Origin: JAWLAT01 sp041395325
GTDB taxonomy: Bacteria > Pseudomonadota > Gammaproteobacteria > Xanthomonadales > SZUA-5
Assembly (NCBI GenBank): GCA_041395325.1
Contig: JAWLAT010000023.1
Coordinates: forward strand, 15,734 to 79,733
DNA length: 64,000 nucleotides
Direction: 5' to 3'
The notes below the pieces were generated by a model. The model did not search any database. It had not been told where the DNA came from and saw nothing but the letters and a program-made list of their open reading frames with translations. A program made the position numbers and the translations under genes. Below, piece after piece: positions 45,777-54,621 of the stretch. Positions within the stretch are counted from its first letter, which is position 1. Every line of letters begins with the position of its first letter.

Positions 45777-47035
45777 GGTGCCGGTCGTGCTCCTCGCAAG
45801 TCGGTGAGCAAGGGCGCATCCCAGTACTGCTTGCTGGCGCCCAGACAGGACAACAGGGCCAGGCCCACGCCGGCGGCCCCGGTCAGCAGGTCCAGCGCCG
45901 CGACCGTGCGCTCGCCTTCGTCACGGAAGAAGCCGGCTGACTCGGTCAGCGCCGGCTGGCGGAAGTGCGCCGTTTGGGTCAGCCAGTAGCGCGCGGCCTC
46001 GGCGAGGACCTCGTCGCCAGTCTGTTGCCAGCAGCGCAGAAAGATCAGTGCGGCACCCGCACTGCCGTGGCAAAGGCCTGCATCGGCCACCGCGGCCGCT
46101 TCGCCACGACGTCCGGCACAGTGGCGCGCAACCGCGCCGGCCACTCGCTGCCACGCCGGGTTGGCGCAGGCCGAAGCCGCGCGCAGCAACGCCACCGCGA
46201 TGCCGAGATCGCCATAGCACCAGGCCAGCGGTCGCGATTGATCGGGCCTCTCGACCACGTTCGGAAACCAGAAGCCCTGCGCGTCGGCTGGCATCGAGCC
46301 CTGCGCCAGCAGCCATTCGACCGCTGGGACCAGCATGTCGCGGGCACGGTCGGCATGACAGTCCGTTTCCACACAACGCGCCAGCAGGCCGATCACACCG
46401 GCCGCGCCGTGTGCCAGTCCCAGATTGTGATAGCCCTCGGTGTGGCGCTGACGCTGGGCAGGCGGCAGCAGCCGGGCGTCGGTATGCCAGCGCAGGCCGG
46501 CGGCGTCACGGGTGCCCAGCTCCGCCAGGCGATCGAGAATCTGTTCGATCAGTTGGCCGGCGTAGTCTGGATCCGCATGCTCCAGCGCGTAGATGCCATA
46601 GCCGGTCAGCCCGCAGATCAAGTCAAAGTCTCCCGGCCACTGCGGATGGCTCAGTTGAGCCAGCAGACCCTGATCGAAGACCTCGCTGAAGTCGGCGCCC
46701 GCGTCACCCGAGGCACGCGCATGTGCGGACAGCGCCGAGGCCACGCCGGCCAGGCCGCCGATCCAGTAGAACGGCAGGCGCACCGCCCCCAATTGCTGGC
46801 AGGCGCTTGCGTAAAGTCGCCTGGAATCCTCCGCCGCGCCGACGTCGGTTGCTGACCAGGCACTGAGGAACTGAGCCAGGCTGACCTGATCCGGGATGGA
46901 CAGTGTCACCGATGGTTCGCGCGCCGCATGGCGGGCGGCTGCGGCGATCGCGGCACACAGGGCCAGAGCGCCCTCGCGCTCGTCGGCAAGCAGCTGCGGC
47001 AAGCCAGCGCGTGGCGAATGTGGAATCGTCGTCAT
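45773..47035 (-). CDS. lanC: Lanthipeptide cyclase LanC
   Basis: About 420 residues. The family's zinc-site motifs are present: WCYGDLGIAV (Cys) and GLCHGSAGAAL (Cys-His). The catalytic-His segment NLGLAHGAAGVIGLL and the C-terminal GAAGVGLALL repeat of the alpha/alpha toroid are also visible. LanC activates Cys thiols of the dehydrated precursor for Michael-type addition, forming (methyl)lanthionine. The start at 47035 (MTTIPHSPRAGL) gives a typical length; ATG 47074 is possible. It lies 170 bases after lanA behind a strong hairpin and overlaps lanB by four bases. Confidence 0.92.
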   Translation of the reverse strand: MTTIPHSPRAGLPQLLADEREGALALCAAIAAAARHAAREPSVTLSIPDQVSLAQFLSAWSATDVGAAEDSRRLYASACQQLGAVRLPFYWIGGLAGVASALSAHARASGDAGADFSEVFDQGLLAQLSHPQWPGDFDLICGLTGYGIYALEHADPDYAGQLIEQILDRLAELGTRDAAGLRWHTDARLLPPAQRQRHTEGYHNLGLAHGAAGVIGLLARCVETDCHADRARDMLVPAVEWLLAQGSMPADAQGFWFPNVVERPDQSRPLAWCYGDLGIAVALLRAASACANPAWQRVAGAVARHCAGRRGEAAAVADAGLCHGSAGAALIFLRCWQQTGDEVLAEAARYWLTQTAHFRQPALTESAGFFRDEGERTVAALDLLTGAAGVGLALLSCLGASKQYWDAPLLTDLRGARPAP

Positions 47036-47168
47036 TGGAACTCGGCATGGGTGGGACCCATCCGCATGTTTCATGAGCCTGCGACGGCGGCCGCCGATCT
47101 GTGCGTCGTGCCGCCTTCGCAACCAACGCTCATGCAACAGGTGGACTCGTGGGCAGCTCGGCCCGCAA

Positions 47169-47199
47169 GGCCCCACCCCGACAGGATCGGAGTGGGGCC
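47169..47199 (-). terminator. Strong hairpin between lanA and lanC (attenuator)
   Basis: GGCCCCACCCCGA (47169-47181) and TCGGAGTGGGGCC (47187-47199) form a 13-bp stem with one mismatch and a 5-base loop, seven bases after the lanA stop on the transcribed strand. The following bases are TTGCGGGC, with no T-run. It probably terminates part of the transcription or protects the lanA message from 3' decay. Confidence 0.75.
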
Positions 47200-47205
47200 C
47201 ATTGC

Positions 47206-47397
47206 TTAGCGCTCCGGGCAGAAGTCGAAGACGCTGTTGCAGCCGGTGCTGCCGGCACAGTAGGAGAAGCTGCCGCCGCAGCCGACCTGGGAGGCGCCGG
47301 CCACCATGGCCACTTCCTCGGCGCTCAGCGGACGAGCGGTCAGCTCACGCAGGGTTTCCTTGGACAGGGCCAGCTTGTTCAGCTCATTGCTTTGCAT
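47206..47397 (-). CDS. lanA: Lanthipeptide precursor LanA with double-glycine leader
   Basis: A 63-residue peptide from ATG 47397, with GAGGAGAG upstream (13 to 6 bases before the start). Residues 1-35 are the leader; LNKLALSKETLRELT is the type of recognition motif seen in class I precursors. The end PLSAEEVAMVAGA matches the double-glycine consensus at every key position: Leu -12, Glu -8, Val -7, Val -4, Gly -2, Ala -1. The core is residues 36-63, with Cys at core positions 5, 12, 18 and 25, Ser at 1, 8, 10, 15 and 20, and Thr at 16. It sits between its exporter and its cyclase. Confidence 0.9.
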   Translation of the reverse strand: MQSNELNKLALSKETLRELTARPLSAEEVAMVAGASQVGCGGSFSYCAGSTGCNSVFDFCPER

Positions 47398-47484
47398 GTT
47401 GTCTCTCCTCACAAAGTTCCGGGCGAAGATGGCCAGCCCGGATTGGCCTTGGGCGGTTGCCCAGTTCAATGCGCGGCCGCGCTT

Positions 47485-49638
47485 TCAGCGCCCCGCGGTT
47501 TCAGCAAGGCTTGCGACGGTTTCCAGGTGGCGGCTGCCGGCTGCCGCATCGGCTGGCCGCAGCGCAATCACGCGGTCGGCCGAGGCGATGGTGTCGGGTC
47601 GGTGGGCGATGATGATTCGGGTGATTTGCAACTCGCTGACCTGACGGTTGATCCAGCGTTCGCGGTCCACGTCCAGGTGACTGGTGGCCTCGTCCAGCAG
47701 CAGCAGGGCGGGCTGCCTGTACAGCGCCCGGGCCAGCAACACTCGCTGCTTTTGGCCGCCGGACAGGGCCGAGCCCATGTCGCCGATCTGGGTCTCGTAG
47801 CCCATCGGCATGGCGACGATCTCGTCATGGATGCAGGCGGCGCGGCTGGCGGCGACGATGGCGTCCAGGTTGCCGGCCGGATCGAAGAAGCTGATGTTGT
47901 CGGCCACCGAGCCGGCAAACAGCTCATCGTTCTGCATCACCGCGCCGACCATCTCGCGGTAGGCGGCCAGGCCATAACGACGGATGTCGATCCCGCCGAT
48001 CCGGATCGATCCCTCGGTGGGTTCCAGCAGGCCCAGCAGCAGCTTGGCCAGGGTGGTTTTGCCGCAGCCTGACGGGCCGACGATGGCCACCGCTTCACCA
48101 GCACGGATGCTGAAGTTCAGGTGGCGTATTACCCAGGGCTCGTCCTCGGCATAGCGAAAGCCGAGGTTTTCCACACACAGGCTGGGCTGCGGCGTGGGAC
48201 CGACATAGCTGGACTGCTGATGGCCTTCCGGGGGCTCCAGGGCGATGTCGGCAATGCGCTCGGCGTGCACGCCGAGCAGACCGAACTCGACCAGACGGTC
48301 GATCAGCGCCGCTCCCCGGGTCGAGAACATCTCGGCGTAGGCGACGAACACCACCAGCACGCCGACCGTCCACTCCCCGCCCAGCACCAGCAAGCCACCC
48401 AGCCACAGCAGGGCGATGCGCTGCGATCCGAACAAAAGCGTGTTGAGTGCGCTGAAGCCAGCGCCCAGACGCTGCGCCTGAGCCTGTCGATTGGTCAGCT
48501 CGATGGTGCTGTTGGCCACCCGGCTGTGCCGCTCGGCCTGCTTGTTGGCCAGCTTCACGGTTTGCATGCCGCGCACGGTTTCGATGATGCGGGTGTGCTG
48601 CAGTGAGGCGAAGACCAGCTGCTCCTCGTTCAGTCGGCGCAGCCGGCGATAGGCCAGCAGGCGCAAACCCAGATAGGCCAGGAAGCTGCCCAGCACCAGC
48701 AGGGTGAGGGCGGGGCTGTAGGCGGCCAGCACGGCCAGCACCAGAATCACGGTCAGACCATTGAGCAGGGCGTCGACGAAGCTGCTGGTCAGGGTCTGCT
48801 GGATGGTGGTCAGCGAGGAAAAGCGCGACATGATCGCGCCGATGTGGCGGCCCTCGAAGTACGCCGTCGGCAAGCGCAGCAGATGGCCGAATAGGTTGCC
48901 GACCCACTGGCTGTTGATCGATGCACTGATGCTGGCGATGACCCAGCCGCGCAGTGCGGTGGTCAACGCCTGCATGGCGACAATGGCCAGAAAGCCGACG
49001 CCGAGCAGGGTGAGCAGATCGCTGTCGGCAGTCACCAGAACGTGGTCGACCACCAGTTGCAGGGCCAGCGGCAGCACCAGGGTGAAGGCCTCCAGCGCCA
49101 GCGCCAGCAGCAACACCAGGCTGATGGATTGCAGCAGACCATCCAGGCGTCCGGTCAGTGCGCGCAGGGAGATCGGTCGGCGCTCGACGAGCGGCTGGAA
49201 ATCGGTGCCCGGCTCCAGTTCCAGGGCAATGCCGGTGAAGCTGCGGCTGACCTCGCTCAAACTCAGCCGCACCGCGCCGCGCGCTGGGTCGTGGATTTCC
49301 GCGCCGCGCGAGCTGACGCGCTTGAGCACTACGTAATGGCCCAGGTCCCAATGCAGGATGCAGGGCGTCTGCAGATGGCGCAGACCGTCCAGCTCCAGCT
49401 TCAGCGGCCGCGCCTGAAAACCCAGCTGTTCGGCGATCTGGATCAGCCGCGCCAGCGACACGCCCTTGACCGAGGGCGGATAGCGCCGACGCAGCGCGGG
49501 CAGGTCGACATCGTGGCCGTGATAGCTGGCCACCATGCCCAGACAGGCCAGCCCACACTCGGTGACCAGGGTCTGTTGAAAGACCGGCAGTCGGCGGCTG
49601 TCGAAGCCCGCTCGGGCAGCGAGATCGGCCAGGTTCAT
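47485..49638 (-). CDS. Peptidase-containing ABC exporter (C39 PCAT)
   Basis: 717 residues. Residues 1-135 form a C39 protease: oxyanion Gln22, Cys28 (QTLVTECGLACLG), His101 (LGHYVVL) and Asp117. Transmembrane helices span about 160-440. The ATPase has Walker A GPSGCGKTT, signature LSGGQKQR, Walker B ALLLLDEAT and IIIAHRP. Such exporters cut double-glycine leaders on the cytoplasmic side and export the peptide. Its start overlaps the stop of the fusion-protein gene by four bases (ATGA); lanA follows 87 bases downstream. It would process the LanA leader at Gly-Ala. Confidence 0.94.
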   Translation of the reverse strand: MNLADLAARAGFDSRRLPVFQQTLVTECGLACLGMVASYHGHDVDLPALRRRYPPSVKGVSLARLIQIAEQLGFQARPLKLELDGLRHLQTPCILHWDLGHYVVLKRVSSRGAEIHDPARGAVRLSLSEVSRSFTGIALELEPGTDFQPLVERRPISLRALTGRLDGLLQSISLVLLLALALEAFTLVLPLALQLVVDHVLVTADSDLLTLLGVGFLAIVAMQALTTALRGWVIASISASINSQWVGNLFGHLLRLPTAYFEGRHIGAIMSRFSSLTTIQQTLTSSFVDALLNGLTVILVLAVLAAYSPALTLLVLGSFLAYLGLRLLAYRRLRRLNEEQLVFASLQHTRIIETVRGMQTVKLANKQAERHSRVANSTIELTNRQAQAQRLGAGFSALNTLLFGSQRIALLWLGGLLVLGGEWTVGVLVVFVAYAEMFSTRGAALIDRLVEFGLLGVHAERIADIALEPPEGHQQSSYVGPTPQPSLCVENLGFRYAEDEPWVIRHLNFSIRAGEAVAIVGPSGCGKTTLAKLLLGLLEPTEGSIRIGGIDIRRYGLAAYREMVGAVMQNDELFAGSVADNISFFDPAGNLDAIVAASRAACIHDEIVAMPMGYETQIGDMGSALSGGQKQRVLLARALYRQPALLLLDEATSHLDVDRERWINRQVSELQITRIIIAHRPDTIASADRVIALRPADAAAGSRHLETVASLAETAGR

Positions 49639-50927
49639 GGCTGCTCCTGATCGGCAGCCGCCAGCGGGCTCGGGTCGGCCTGCCGCCCCAGAGGCAGATT
49701 AAGCAGCTCATACAGGCGACGACGGTCCAGCGTGACGGCGGCGTCCAGCGTCATGCTGGTGCGCAGCTGATGGCGACCACTGGGCGTGTCGATTTGCTGT
49801 TGATCGGGTTCGACCAGGGCGCGATAGGCCGGCGACTCGACGCTGAGGTCGGCCACGCGCAGGATCTCCTCCGGGGTTAACGCGCGCAGACCGATTTCAA
49901 CGATGCGCCCGTACTGCTGCCCGTATTGCTGATAGGGAAAGGCGTCGTAACGCATCGCCACCCGGCGGCCGACTTCGATCCGACCAATGGCGCTGGCCGG
50001 CACCCACAGCTCCGCCTGCAGTGACGATCCTTCCGGGATCAGTGCCAGCAAGGCTTGCGTCTGTTGAACCGATTGGCCATCGACCACGGTCAGTCCGGAT
50101 ACCCGGCCAGCGCGCGGTGCGCGAATCACCAGCGACTGTTCGGCAGCGTTGTGGGCAATCGCCTGGGAGGTCTCCGCCAACGCGCCCAACAGCTGATTGC
50201 GCTGGCGCTTTTCGCTTTCCGGCAGTTCGGCCAGCTGCGCGCTCAGATCGGCGATCTCGGCGCTCAGATTCAGATGCTGCAGCTGCACCAGATCGACCTG
50301 TGCCTTTGCCTCCAGGGCGGCGGTCTCGTACTGATGAATCTGCAGCGCGGTCAGCTGCCCGCTGGCGCGAATGGGCTCGATTTGTTCCAGTAGCCGCTGC
50401 GCGCCCTCAAACTGCTGCCGCCGGATCGCCCGTGTCGATTCCAGCAGGGCGAGTTGCGAACGCAGCGCTTGCCGCTGTTGTTGCAGCAGCTGCTGCTGAC
50501 GGACGGTCGAGCGGGACAGTTCATCCAGTTCGGTCTGCTGCCGCTGGCGCTGGCTCGCCAACTCGGCGGCGACGGCGTCGGCGGTGCGACCCACACTGCC
50601 GCTGTCGCGCTCGATCGAAAGCTCGATCAGTACCGCGCCGGCTTCAACCTGCTGCCCTTCGTCCACAGCCACCCGCGACACCGAGCCGGAGACGGGCGCC
50701 GCAACGCGAACCAGACCGCCACTGGGCAGCAGCTGACCGCGCATGTGGGCGGCCCGCGTGTATTCGCCGAACAGCAGCAACCCGGCCAGTACCAGCACCG
50801 TGCCTGCCGGCAGCAGCGCCAGCCACCAGCCCAGACGGTGCCTGAGCAGGCGCACGCTGCCCATCCAGTCCTGCTCGCGCGCCGCGCCGACCTGGGGTCG
50901 GAACAGTGAGTCCATCGGTGCATTCAC
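49635..50927 (-). CDS. HlyD-type membrane fusion protein
   Basis: 430 residues. One transmembrane helix (WLALLPAGTVLVLAGLLLF, about 35-53), a lipoyl-like half (LVRVAAPVSGSVSRVAVDEG), a long coiled coil rich in Gln and Leu (about 110-250), the second lipoyl half (LVIRAPRAGRVSGLTVVDGQ) and beta-barrel domains. It links the ABC exporter to an outer-membrane channel of TolC type, which is not encoded in the window. It is the first gene of the operon; no clear Shine-Dalgarno was seen, and its promoter must lie in or near the transposase relic to the right. Confidence 0.9.
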   Translation of the reverse strand: MNAPMDSLFRPQVGAAREQDWMGSVRLLRHRLGWWLALLPAGTVLVLAGLLLFGEYTRAAHMRGQLLPSGGLVRVAAPVSGSVSRVAVDEGQQVEAGAVLIELSIERDSGSVGRTADAVAAELASQRQRQQTELDELSRSTVRQQQLLQQQRQALRSQLALLESTRAIRRQQFEGAQRLLEQIEPIRASGQLTALQIHQYETAALEAKAQVDLVQLQHLNLSAEIADLSAQLAELPESEKRQRNQLLGALAETSQAIAHNAAEQSLVIRAPRAGRVSGLTVVDGQSVQQTQALLALIPEGSSLQAELWVPASAIGRIEVGRRVAMRYDAFPYQQYGQQYGRIVEIGLRALTPEEILRVADLSVESPAYRALVEPDQQQIDTPSGRHQLRTSMTLDAAVTLDRRRLYELLNLPLGRQADPSPLAAADQEQP

Positions 50928-51481
50928 GCGCAGCGGTCCGTGTGGCCATCGAGGTCACGCCCGGTCGCAGCCGGATGTGCTTACTCAACAACTCGGAAAG
51001 CGACGGGCAAGCCTGTCACTCACGGGCTAGTGGGCCGGGCGTGTCATGCATCCGGGCAAGGGGGGGGACGATCGAGATCGGCGCAGCGTCGGTGCTGGAA
51101 TCGCCGGGTGTGGCCCATTCAACCGATGAGCCTCCCCGGGTGCTAGGCAAGCTGGACCGCGACCACCGCGCCTGGACCGAGCAGGTGCGCGCAACCGAGT
51201 CCGAATTCCATCGCGCCATCGGCGCCGCCGATGGCATCCTCGCCTACGCCAAGTCCATCGGGCAGCGCTGGATGCAGGACTTGGGCGTGGCCAAGCTATT
51301 GGCAGAGCGTCGAAATCGGCCTCAGGCGACCTGAGCCAGCGCTTCCAGGCCGTCGCCGACACTGTTCGCGCCGTCGGTGTGCCTGAGTGACCAGCTACTG
51401 GAGCCCAATCCGGCTGATCGGGGTCGCAGATACACGTTCGCCCCTGAAATCCGTGGATAAGGAGCGGGAGACGTGCGGCCG
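50928..51481. other. Region upstream of the lanthipeptide operon with transposase relic
   Basis: Holds the operon's promoter region (50928-51020), the Y1-transposase relic (51021-51334) and the gap to the AraC gene. No separate gene is supported. Confidence 0.5.
51021..51334 (+). pseudogene. C-terminal relic of the Y1/HUH transposase
   Basis: The plus strand encodes the last third of the transposase known from 8560: WAGRVMHPGK near 51030, ASVLESPG, then AWTEQVRATESEFHRAIGAA and AYAKSIGQRWMQDLGVAKLL. An in-frame stop precedes WAGRV and a run of eight G (51060-51067) shifts the frame. The HUH half is missing. It lies directly upstream of the lanthipeptide operon. Confidence 0.75.
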
Positions 51482-52435
51482 TCAGACCGATCGATGGGGG
51501 TCGACGCGTGACGCGCGTGACGAGAGAATTCTGGGAGTCCTATGTGTGCCCTTGTAGTGGCTGGGCGGCTGACCGACATGCCTGGTGAATGCCACGCTGA
51601 ACGCGCTGGTTGAGCCGTAGCCGATGCGATCGGCGATTTCCAAAACGGACAATTCATCAAGACGCAGGAGTTCCTTCGCGATTTCCATCCGCCACGAAAG
51701 CAAGTACTCCATTGGCGCGACCCCGACCGTTCGCGTGAATCGCTCAAAGAAGCTGGACCGCGATAGGGCGGCGATCCTGGCAAGTTGGGCAACCGACCAA
51801 CTCTGGTCTATATGAGCATGCATCTGCTTCAACGCGGCTGCCAATCGCTCATCGCCCAATCCGCGGAGCAGGCCCGGCGGGGCGCTTCCAGACGTGGTTG
51901 AGCGCATGGCCTCAACGAGCAGCATTTCGGCCAGCCGGGAGCGCATGAACTCGTTGCCTGGTTTCTCATCTGCGGTTTCCTCGCCCACCATCTGCACGAG
52001 CTGCGACAGCCGCATCGAACCTTGCACGTGCACCACCTTCGGCAGCAGCGACACCAACAGACCCGGATCGGCGCAGTCGAACAGGAATGAACCACCCAAT
52101 GAGCGCATGTCGGGTTGGCCCGTCTGCTCGCCATAGCGCAATTCGCCCCGTTCTTCCCGCACCTGGTTGGGGTCCATGTAGACCGGGGGCGCGGGGACGA
52201 AGCTGGATATCGTGAAGCCAGGCGTCGAGGGGAGTAACACGAAATCACCGGCGCTGATCGTCGTCGGCTCGTGTCCATCCACGGCGAGCTGACAACTGCC
52301 TTCCAGCATGATGCAGAAGCTGGGCTGGCCGAACTCGGAGTAGCGCACCGCCCAATTGCCCTTGCCGCTGATCAGGTTGGTGAACACGGCCTGCGGGCGC
52401 AGCAGCCGGACTATTTCGGAGAGGGGCTCACTCAT
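51482..52435 (-). CDS. AraC-family regulator with cupin N-terminal domain
   Basis: 317 residues. Residues 1-190 form a cupin-type sensor (cupin_6; ISAGDFVLLPSTPGFTISSF). Residues 205-300 form the AraC double helix-turn-helix (WSVAQLARIAALSRSSFFER and VLEIADRIGYGSTSAFSVAF). It is divergent from the SDR gene, which starts 101 bases away; this arrangement is common for AraC/SDR pairs and suggests that it controls the SDR gene. It points towards the lanthipeptide operon but is separated from it by the transposase relic, so a link is not supported. Confidence 0.88.
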   Translation of the reverse strand: MSEPLSEIVRLLRPQAVFTNLISGKGNWAVRYSEFGQPSFCIMLEGSCQLAVDGHEPTTISAGDFVLLPSTPGFTISSFVPAPPVYMDPNQVREERGELRYGEQTGQPDMRSLGGSFLFDCADPGLLVSLLPKVVHVQGSMRLSQLVQMVGEETADEKPGNEFMRSRLAEMLLVEAMRSTTSGSAPPGLLRGLGDERLAAALKQMHAHIDQSWSVAQLARIAALSRSSFFERFTRTVGVAPMEYLLSWRMEIAKELLRLDELSVLEIADRIGYGSTSAFSVAFTRHVGQPPSHYKGTHRTPRILSSRASRVDPHRSV

Positions 52436-52536
52436 GCTGGACGATTGCTAAACAAAGACGGATCATTTGATATCGAAGATCCGGTCAGGGTTCCCTATCG
52501 TTTCCTCCGAGTCAACCAAACACCTCGGAGCATGAA

Positions 52537-53280
52537 ATGAAGACTGTACTGATCACTGGCTGTTCGTCCGGCTATGGCCTGGAAACCGCCCGTCACTTCC
52601 TGGCAAACGGCTGGAAGGTCATCGCGACCATGCGGACGCCCTGCCCGGACCTGCTTCCCGCCTCGGACAAGCTGCGCATCCTGCCGCTTGATGTCACCCA
52701 GCCCGAGAGCATCGCCCGCGCCCTGGAGGCCGCTGGCCTCATCGATGTGCTGGTGAACAACGCCGGCATCGGCCTGTTCGGTGCATTCGAGGCCACCCCG
52801 ATGTCCACGGTGCGGGAGATCTTCGAGACCAACACGTTCGGCGTCATGGCGATGTGCCAGGCGGTGATCCCACAGTTCCGCGAACGCGGAGCCGGCACGA
52901 TCGTCAACGTCACGTCCAGCGCGACGCTGGCCCCGTTCCCGCTGGTGGCCGCCTACACGGCCAGCAAGACCGCCATCGAAGGCTTCACGGCATCGTTGGA
53001 ACATGAACTCAAGGCTGTGGGCGTGCGAGTCAAGCTGGTCGAGCCCGGCTACGGACCTTCCACGAGCTTCACCGCCAACGGCCAGCAGCGCATGCAGGGC
53101 CTGATCACGAAGCCCTACGAGCCCTTCGCACATGAAGTGTTCGCGGGATTCGGCCAGCGCGCCGCGGTGACGGCCGCGACGGATGTTGCCGAAAGCGTCT
53201 GGGAGGCCACCAACGACACCTCCGGCCGCCTGCATTTCCCGGCTGGTGCCGACGCCATTGCACTGGCGCAGGTTGCCTGA
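52537..53280 (+). CDS. Short-chain dehydrogenase/reductase
   Basis: 247 residues. Classical SDR: NAD(P)-binding TGCSSGYGLETA (residues 7-18), NNAGIG (about 75), catalytic Ser in NVTSSATLAP and the Y-x-x-x-K motif AAYTASKTAIEG. Substrate unknown; proteins of this kind reduce small carbonyl compounds with NADPH. SD AGCATGA-type context is weak, but ATG 52537 gives the expected N-terminus. It is divergent from the AraC regulator, its probable controller. Confidence 0.92.
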   Translation: MKTVLITGCSSGYGLETARHFLANGWKVIATMRTPCPDLLPASDKLRILPLDVTQPESIARALEAAGLIDVLVNNAGIGLFGAFEATPMSTVREIFETNTFGVMAMCQAVIPQFRERGAGTIVNVTSSATLAPFPLVAAYTASKTAIEGFTASLEHELKAVGVRVKLVEPGYGPSTSFTANGQQRMQGLITKPYEPFAHEVFAGFGQRAAVTAATDVAESVWEATNDTSGRLHFPAGADAIALAQVA

Positions 53281-53440
53281 CAGCGTGCGCCGCCGCGATT
53301 CGGGGGATCCTTTCATGATCATGCAAATCTGCTCCCTCAACCTTTCGCGCGCCCCCCCGCGCGCCCCCGTGTGGGCCCCGCGTCGGACATGGGCCCCGAG
53401 TGGTGACCTTGCCCCCGGAAAACGTATCCCTTAGCCGAGA

Positions 53441-54337
53441 TCATTGGCTGACGCTCTTGGCTATTGCGGAGCGCCAGTTCTGTTCGAAGCGTACCGGGCT
53501 GACATAGGCCAGGGTCGAGTGCAGTCGCTCGTGGTTGTACCAGAGCAGCCAATCGATCACTTCGTCCTTGGCCTGACGGCGGGTCCTGAAGCGCTGGCCA
53601 TGCAATCGTTCGACCTTCAGTGAGCCGAACAGCGTTTCACTGCAGGCGTTGTCCCAGCAATCACCTCGACGACTCATCGATGCTCTGATGCCGTACTGCA
53701 TGAGCAGCTGGTTGAAGGCGGCACTGGCGTACTGGCTGCCGCGGTCGCTATGGAACAGCAATCCCGCTGTGGCGCTCGGCCGGCGTCTGAACCAGGCCAT
53801 TCGCAGTGCGTCGATGACCAGACTCTGGGTCATGTCCGCGCGCAGCGACCAGCCGACCACTTGGCGCGCAAACAGATCGATGACCACCGCCAGGTACAAC
53901 CAGCCCTCGTCCGTCGGGATGTAGGTGATATCGCCCGCCCAGACCTTGTTCGGCGCATCCACCGTGAACTGCCGATCGAGCAGATTCTCGGCGATGGACA
54001 GCCGGTGCTGGCTATCGGTGGTGACCTTGAAGCGTCGCTTGCCCCGGGCACGGATGCGATGCTGCTGCATCAGCACTTGCACGCGCCGTTTGCCCACCCG
54101 CACACCGTTGGCGCGTAGGGCTTGCCAGATGCGCGGCCAACCGTAGCTACGCCGGGACTGCGCATGCGCGGCCCTGATGTGCACCAGGAGCGCCTCATCG
54201 GCCAGGTATCGACCGGGTTCATCGCTGAGCTTCCGAGCGATGCGCTCGTGGTAGCCAGCAACGCTCACCTGCAGCACCCGGCACTGGACACTGATCGGCC
54301 AGACCCGTCGATGGCGTTCGATGAAGGCGTACTTCAC
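53441..54337 (-). CDS. IS3 OrfB (DDE transposase)
   Basis: 298 residues. HTH_21-like AAHAQSRRSYGWPRIW, then the integrase core with Asp in VWAGDITYIPTDEGW, Asp in FHSDRGSQYASAAF and Glu in DNACSETLFGSLKVERL. It ends near the left inverted repeat. Its start overlaps the OrfA stop by four bases, so a translational coupling or -1 frameshift is likely. The frame is intact and the element could be mobile. Confidence 0.92.
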   Translation of the reverse strand: MKYAFIERHRRVWPISVQCRVLQVSVAGYHERIARKLSDEPGRYLADEALLVHIRAAHAQSRRSYGWPRIWQALRANGVRVGKRRVQVLMQQHRIRARGKRRFKVTTDSQHRLSIAENLLDRQFTVDAPNKVWAGDITYIPTDEGWLYLAVVIDLFARQVVGWSLRADMTQSLVIDALRMAWFRRRPSATAGLLFHSDRGSQYASAAFNQLLMQYGIRASMSRRGDCWDNACSETLFGSLKVERLHGQRFRTRRQAKDEVIDWLLWYNHERLHSTLAYVSPVRFEQNWRSAIAKSVSQ

Positions 54338-54621
54338 TTCGATTCCTTGGCGAAGTACGCCGTCGCTTTTCCCAGGATGTCGCGCTCCAACTTCACTCGA
54401 GCCAACTCAGCTCGCAGCCGGCTGATTTCCATCTGCTCGGCACTGACCGGGCTGCTGTCGGCACCGTTGAGCCGACCCTCACGCTGTGCCTTGACCCAGT
54501 TGAACAACGTCTGATCAACCACGCCCAACTTCCTGGCCACCGAGGCGATGGTCTGACCGGACTGGACCAGCCGAACCGCCTCCTGCTTGAACTCCAGCGT
54601 GTACTGCGCTCTCTTCGTCAC
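54334..54621 (-). CDS. IS3 OrfA (helix-turn-helix subunit)
   Basis: About 95 residues from GTG 54621 (VTKRAQYTLEFKQEAVRLVQ), with AAGGAG upstream; the frame remains open above it into the inverted repeat. Helix-turn-helix IASVARKLGVVDQTLFNWVK and a C-terminal leucine-rich helix (EISRLRAELARVKLERDILG) are typical. It supplies DNA binding for the OrfAB transposase. Confidence 0.88.
   Translation of the reverse strand: MTKRAQYTLEFKQEAVRLVQSGQTIASVARKLGVVDQTLFNWVKAQREGRLNGADSSPVSAEQMEISRLRAELARVKLERDILGKATAYFAKESK

Noticed and set aside
47398..47469. Longer lanA start at 47469
   Set aside because: The inner ATG at 47397 has a strong GAGGAG site and gives a standard leader; the extension has no leader features.
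51482..52435. AraC regulator as controller of the lanthipeptide operon
   Set aside because: It forms a divergent pair with the SDR gene and is separated from the operon by a transposase relic; no shared operator was seen.
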